Origin: Acidovorax sp. KKS102
Lineage (GTDB): Bacteria; Pseudomonadota; Gammaproteobacteria; Burkholderiales; Burkholderiaceae_C
Assembly (NCBI RefSeq): GCF_000302535.1
Contig: NC_018708.1
Span: forward strand, 4,340,001 to 4,404,000
Length of the DNA stretch: 64,000 nt
Direction: 5' to 3'
The notes beneath the pieces were generated by a model. It was not told the DNA's origin and did not search any database. It worked only from the letters and a program-made list of their open reading frames with translations. Position 1 is the stretch's first letter, and the number at the start of each line of letters is the position of its first letter. Below are positions 61,869 through 64,000 of this stretch, in pieces. Both the position numbers and the translations under genes were made by a program.

Positions 61869-62771
61869 TCAGGACGGCCCCATGCGGCCCGACGAACGTT
61901 CCAGCAGGGTTTCCAGCACCTCGATACGGTGCCGATGCCGGGTGGTGATGGCGTAGAAATGCTCCTGCAGCCCGGCGGAGTAGCCCACCTTGACCAGGAT
62001 GCCCGTGCGCAACTCGTCCTGAACCACCACCTCGGGCAGCACGGTCAGCCAGCCGCTGTCACGGGCGATCAGGCGCAGCATGGCCATGTCATCCACCTCG
62101 GCGCGCAACCGGGGCGTTACCCCGGCCGATGCACACAGGGCTTCAAACTGCGCGCGCAGCGCATGACGGGGGCCAGGCAGCGCCACCTCCATACCCTCCA
62201 GATCTTCAGGTATGCGTAACGAGCGGGATTGCCACACGCTGGCAGGGCCGACCAGCGAGATGGACTGGCTGCCGAGAAATTGGCAGTGCAAGGGGCGCTC
62301 GGAGTCGGAAGGCACTGACTCATTGGCCAGCACCACGTCCAGCTGGTGCTGCACCAGGCGGGTAATCAACCCCTCCAGTAGTCCTGACTCCAGCGTCAGA
62401 ACCACGGACGGGTCGGCCAGCAAGGGGCGGATCCAGTTCTCCTGGTAGTTGCGGGACAACGTTGCCACACTGCCCACGCGCAGCCGGGTCACCCCCGACG
62501 CGCTGCCCTGCAGGCGCCCCAGCATTTCCTGACCCAGTCCGAAGATGTTCTCGGCATATGCCAGCACCAGTTGCCCGGTGTCGGTCAGCAGCAGGCGGCG
62601 GCCTTCTCGCAAAAACAGCTCTTCGCCCAGGCGCTCTTCCAGCTGCCGGATCTGGGTGGACACCGCAGACTGGGACGTGTGCAGCTCTTGCGCTGCCTGG
62701 GTGAGGTGCCCCAGCTTGGCCACACGCCAAAAGTAGAACAGGTGGTTGAAGTTGAGTTGATCGAGTCTCAT
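61869..62771 (-). CDS. LysR-family regulator (NhaR-like)
   Basis: 300 residues. The N-terminal winged helix is NFNHLFYFWRVAKLGHLTQA with QELHTSQSAVSTQIRQLEER (about 8-47). The effector domain (about 90-290) holds two half-domains, e.g. RLRVGSVATLSRNYQENW and GWLTVLPEVVVQDEL. The HLFYFWRVAK start is typical of the NhaR-like branch. It is divergent, with a 99-bp AT-rich gap, from a DabB/NuoL-like gene, which it probably controls. Confidence 0.9.
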   Translation of the reverse strand: MRLDQLNFNHLFYFWRVAKLGHLTQAAQELHTSQSAVSTQIRQLEERLGEELFLREGRRLLLTDTGQLVLAYAENIFGLGQEMLGRLQGSASGVTRLRVGSVATLSRNYQENWIRPLLADPSVVLTLESGLLEGLITRLVQHQLDVVLANESVPSDSERPLHCQFLGSQSISLVGPASVWQSRSLRIPEDLEGMEVALPGPRHALRAQFEALCASAGVTPRLRAEVDDMAMLRLIARDSGWLTVLPEVVVQDELRTGILVKVGYSAGLQEHFYAITTRHRHRIEVLETLLERSSGRMGPS

Positions 62772-62870
62772 TGTTCTATTTTTAGTATTTTTTTGTTCTT
62801 TTCAATGTATTTTACAGAACAATAACCCCGCAGCATCATCGCCCCCAGTCTTGTTTCTGGAGGTTGAGTG

Positions 62871-64000
62871 ATGCCATTTCTTCACGTTTTGTCCCACGCC
62901 AGCGCATGGGCACCGGGCATGCTCATGCTGGCCGCCATGGCGCTGGCGCTGTGCCACAAAGGCTCGGTTGCCACGTTGTGGCGCTGGATGCTGGTCCTGT
63001 CTGGTGCCGCCTTGGCAGGTTCTGTATTGGCGGCGATTGCTGCCATGGCCGGCATCGGCCGTCTGGACCACGCAGGCTGGCTCAGGGCCTCGCCGATGGG
63101 CTTGTGCATGGGGGTTCTGGTGCAACTGCTTGGCACCGTCATCGCAGCGTTTTCTGCGCGGTACCTGGAGGGAGAGCCCGGCCAGCCGCGCTACATGGCA
63201 GCACTGGCGGGTGTGCTGGCTGCCGTGCATATGCTGCTGCTGGCAGACCACTGGATCGTCCTGGCCATCGCCTGGGCTCTGGTGGGCATTGCGCTGCAAC
63301 ACCTGTTGTGCTTCTACCCCGACCGGGCTTTTGCCAGCCTGGCCGCCCACAAAAAGCAGATGGCGGACCGGGTGGCCGACGTACTGCTGGTCGGTGCGGC
63401 GGCACTGGCCTGGCTGGAAGTCGGCAGCGGTTCTTTGTCGGCCCTGTGGGCGCACATCGCACGCAACGGCATGTCCCCGTTGCTGCACGCCAGCGCGGTG
63501 TTGCTGACCCTGGCCGTGATCTTGCGGACGGCCTTGTTGCCCGTACATGGCTGGCTGATCCAGGTGATGGAGGCGCCCACGCCGGTGTCTGCACTGCTGC
63601 ACGCAGGCGTGGTCAACCTGGGCGGGTTCGTGCTGATACGGTTCTCCCCCTTGCTGGAAAACGCAGCCACTGCCCGCGTCGTGCTGGTCATTTTTGGGCT
63701 GGCCACGGCCGTACTTGCTGGCATGGTGATGCTGACGCGCATCAGCATCAAGGTGCGACTGGCCTGGTCTACCGTGGCGCAGATGGGGTTCATGCTGCTC
63801 GAATGCGGGCTGGGCTTGTACACACTGGCTGCGCTGCACCTCGTGGGCCACTCGCTGTACAAGGCCCACGTGTTTCTGTCGGCGTCCAACGCGGTTCGGC
63901 AAGCCCGGCTGCAGGCCATGCACAGCGCAACCCCGCCCACAGCCATCAGCCTGGCGCTGGCACCCGTCGCCGCCACGGCCACCGTGCTGGTGGTGCTGAA
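62871..64000 (+). CDS. DabB/NuoL-like proton-conducting membrane subunit, 3'-truncated
   Basis: The frame is open from the ATG at 62871 to the window end (376 codons). GGAGG lies nine bases before the start. It is very hydrophobic. The antiporter-like core is clear: LLPVHGWLIQVMEAPTPVSA followed by LLHAGVVNLGGFVLIRFSPL (about 222-263), and RLAWSTVAQMGFMLLECGLG (about 296-315), then HLVGHSLYKAHVFLSASNAV. NuoL/MrpA relatives share this. The absence of other nuo genes and the divergent LysR suit DabB of the DAB inorganic-carbon transporter, whose DabA partner would lie downstream outside the window. That part is inference. Confidence 0.82.
   Translation, partial: MPFLHVLSHASAWAPGMLMLAAMALALCHKGSVATLWRWMLVLSGAALAGSVLAAIAAMAGIGRLDHAGWLRASPMGLCMGVLVQLLGTVIAAFSARYLEGEPGQPRYMAALAGVLAAVHMLLLADHWIVLAIAWALVGIALQHLLCFYPDRAFASLAAHKKQMADRVADVLLVGAAALAWLEVGSGSLSALWAHIARNGMSPLLHASAVLLTLAVILRTALLPVHGWLIQVMEAPTPVSALLHAGVVNLGGFVLIRFSPLLENAATARVVLVIFGLATAVLAGMVMLTRISIKVRLAWSTVAQMGFMLLECGLGLYTLAALHLVGHSLYKAHVFLSASNAVRQARLQAMHSATPPTAISLALAPVAATATVLVVL

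Overview
The window is high-GC DNA from a betaproteobacterium, most likely a member of the Comamonadaceae (Acidovorax-like). The signs are the paired cphA'/cphA cyanophycin genes with a DUF1854 protein and ABC transporter, the aerobic benzoyl-CoA (box) gene set with a BoxR-type regulator, several Bug/TctC-type solute-binding proteins, and uniform codon use. The genus is an inference. I saw no rRNA, tRNA, CRISPR array, transposase or phage gene.

Layout. 1-3.8 kb: the tail of an RNB-family exoribonuclease, a TonB-like protein, aroE and mtgA. 3.8-9.7 kb: a cytochrome P450 divergent from an AraC-type regulator, then a PlsC-like acyltransferase, a CdsA-like cytidylyltransferase, ruvC, a small unknown protein and a CZB zinc-sensor protein. 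9.9-15.7 kb: an LLM flavin oxidoreductase, an SDR, an orphan GspF/PilC protein, a 5'-nucleotidase, an EF-hand protein and an unknown protein. 16.2-24.7 kb: a cyanophycin locus, with DUF1854 and an ABC transporter divergent from cphA', cphA and creA. 24.8-30.7 kb: a FrnE-like DsbA, then an SDR, a Bug protein and an isocitrate lyase/PEP mutase-family gene, divergent from a PrpR-type sigma-54 activator. 30.8-39.9 kb: an acyl-CoA ligase/thiolase pair, a TerB-like protein, a DUF2628-SPOR protein, an SGNH lipoprotein, a hydrolase/M14 peptidase pair, two tiny ORFs and hemolysin III. 40.4-45.6 kb: an HU-like protein, then a feruloyl-CoA-synthase-like gene, a 3-hydroxyacyl-CoA dehydrogenase and a Bug protein divergent from a Crp-like regulator. 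45.7-56.2 kb: the box cluster, with hydrolase, benzoate-CoA ligase, aldehyde dehydrogenase and DUF4863 on one strand and boxR, boxC, boxB and boxA on the other. 56.4-61.1 kb: a four-gene overlapping operon, DUF3348 - MotA/ZorA-like DUF802 protein - MotB/ZorB-like OmpA protein - DUF2894. 61.4-64 kb: a DUF4148 protein, a LysR regulator, and the start of a DabB/NuoL-like transporter subunit.

The gene sets form several working units. The box genes take benzoate to benzoyl-CoA, epoxidise and cleave the ring, and oxidise the resulting semialdehyde. The cph genes make a nitrogen and carbon storage polymer. The 56-61 kb operon looks like an ion-driven membrane stator with a long coiled-coil tail. It resembles flagellar MotAB or Zorya ZorAB but has unknown partners, and it is the best candidate here for an undescribed system.

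Two repeat families stand out outside the genes. One is a pair of 269-bp nested palindromic elements at 13203-13471 and 39934-40202. They have the same architecture but diverged sequence, and each begins in the stop codon of the gene before it. The other is a 44-bp dispersed repeat with seven copies, three of them in frame inside rnb, aroE and gspF.
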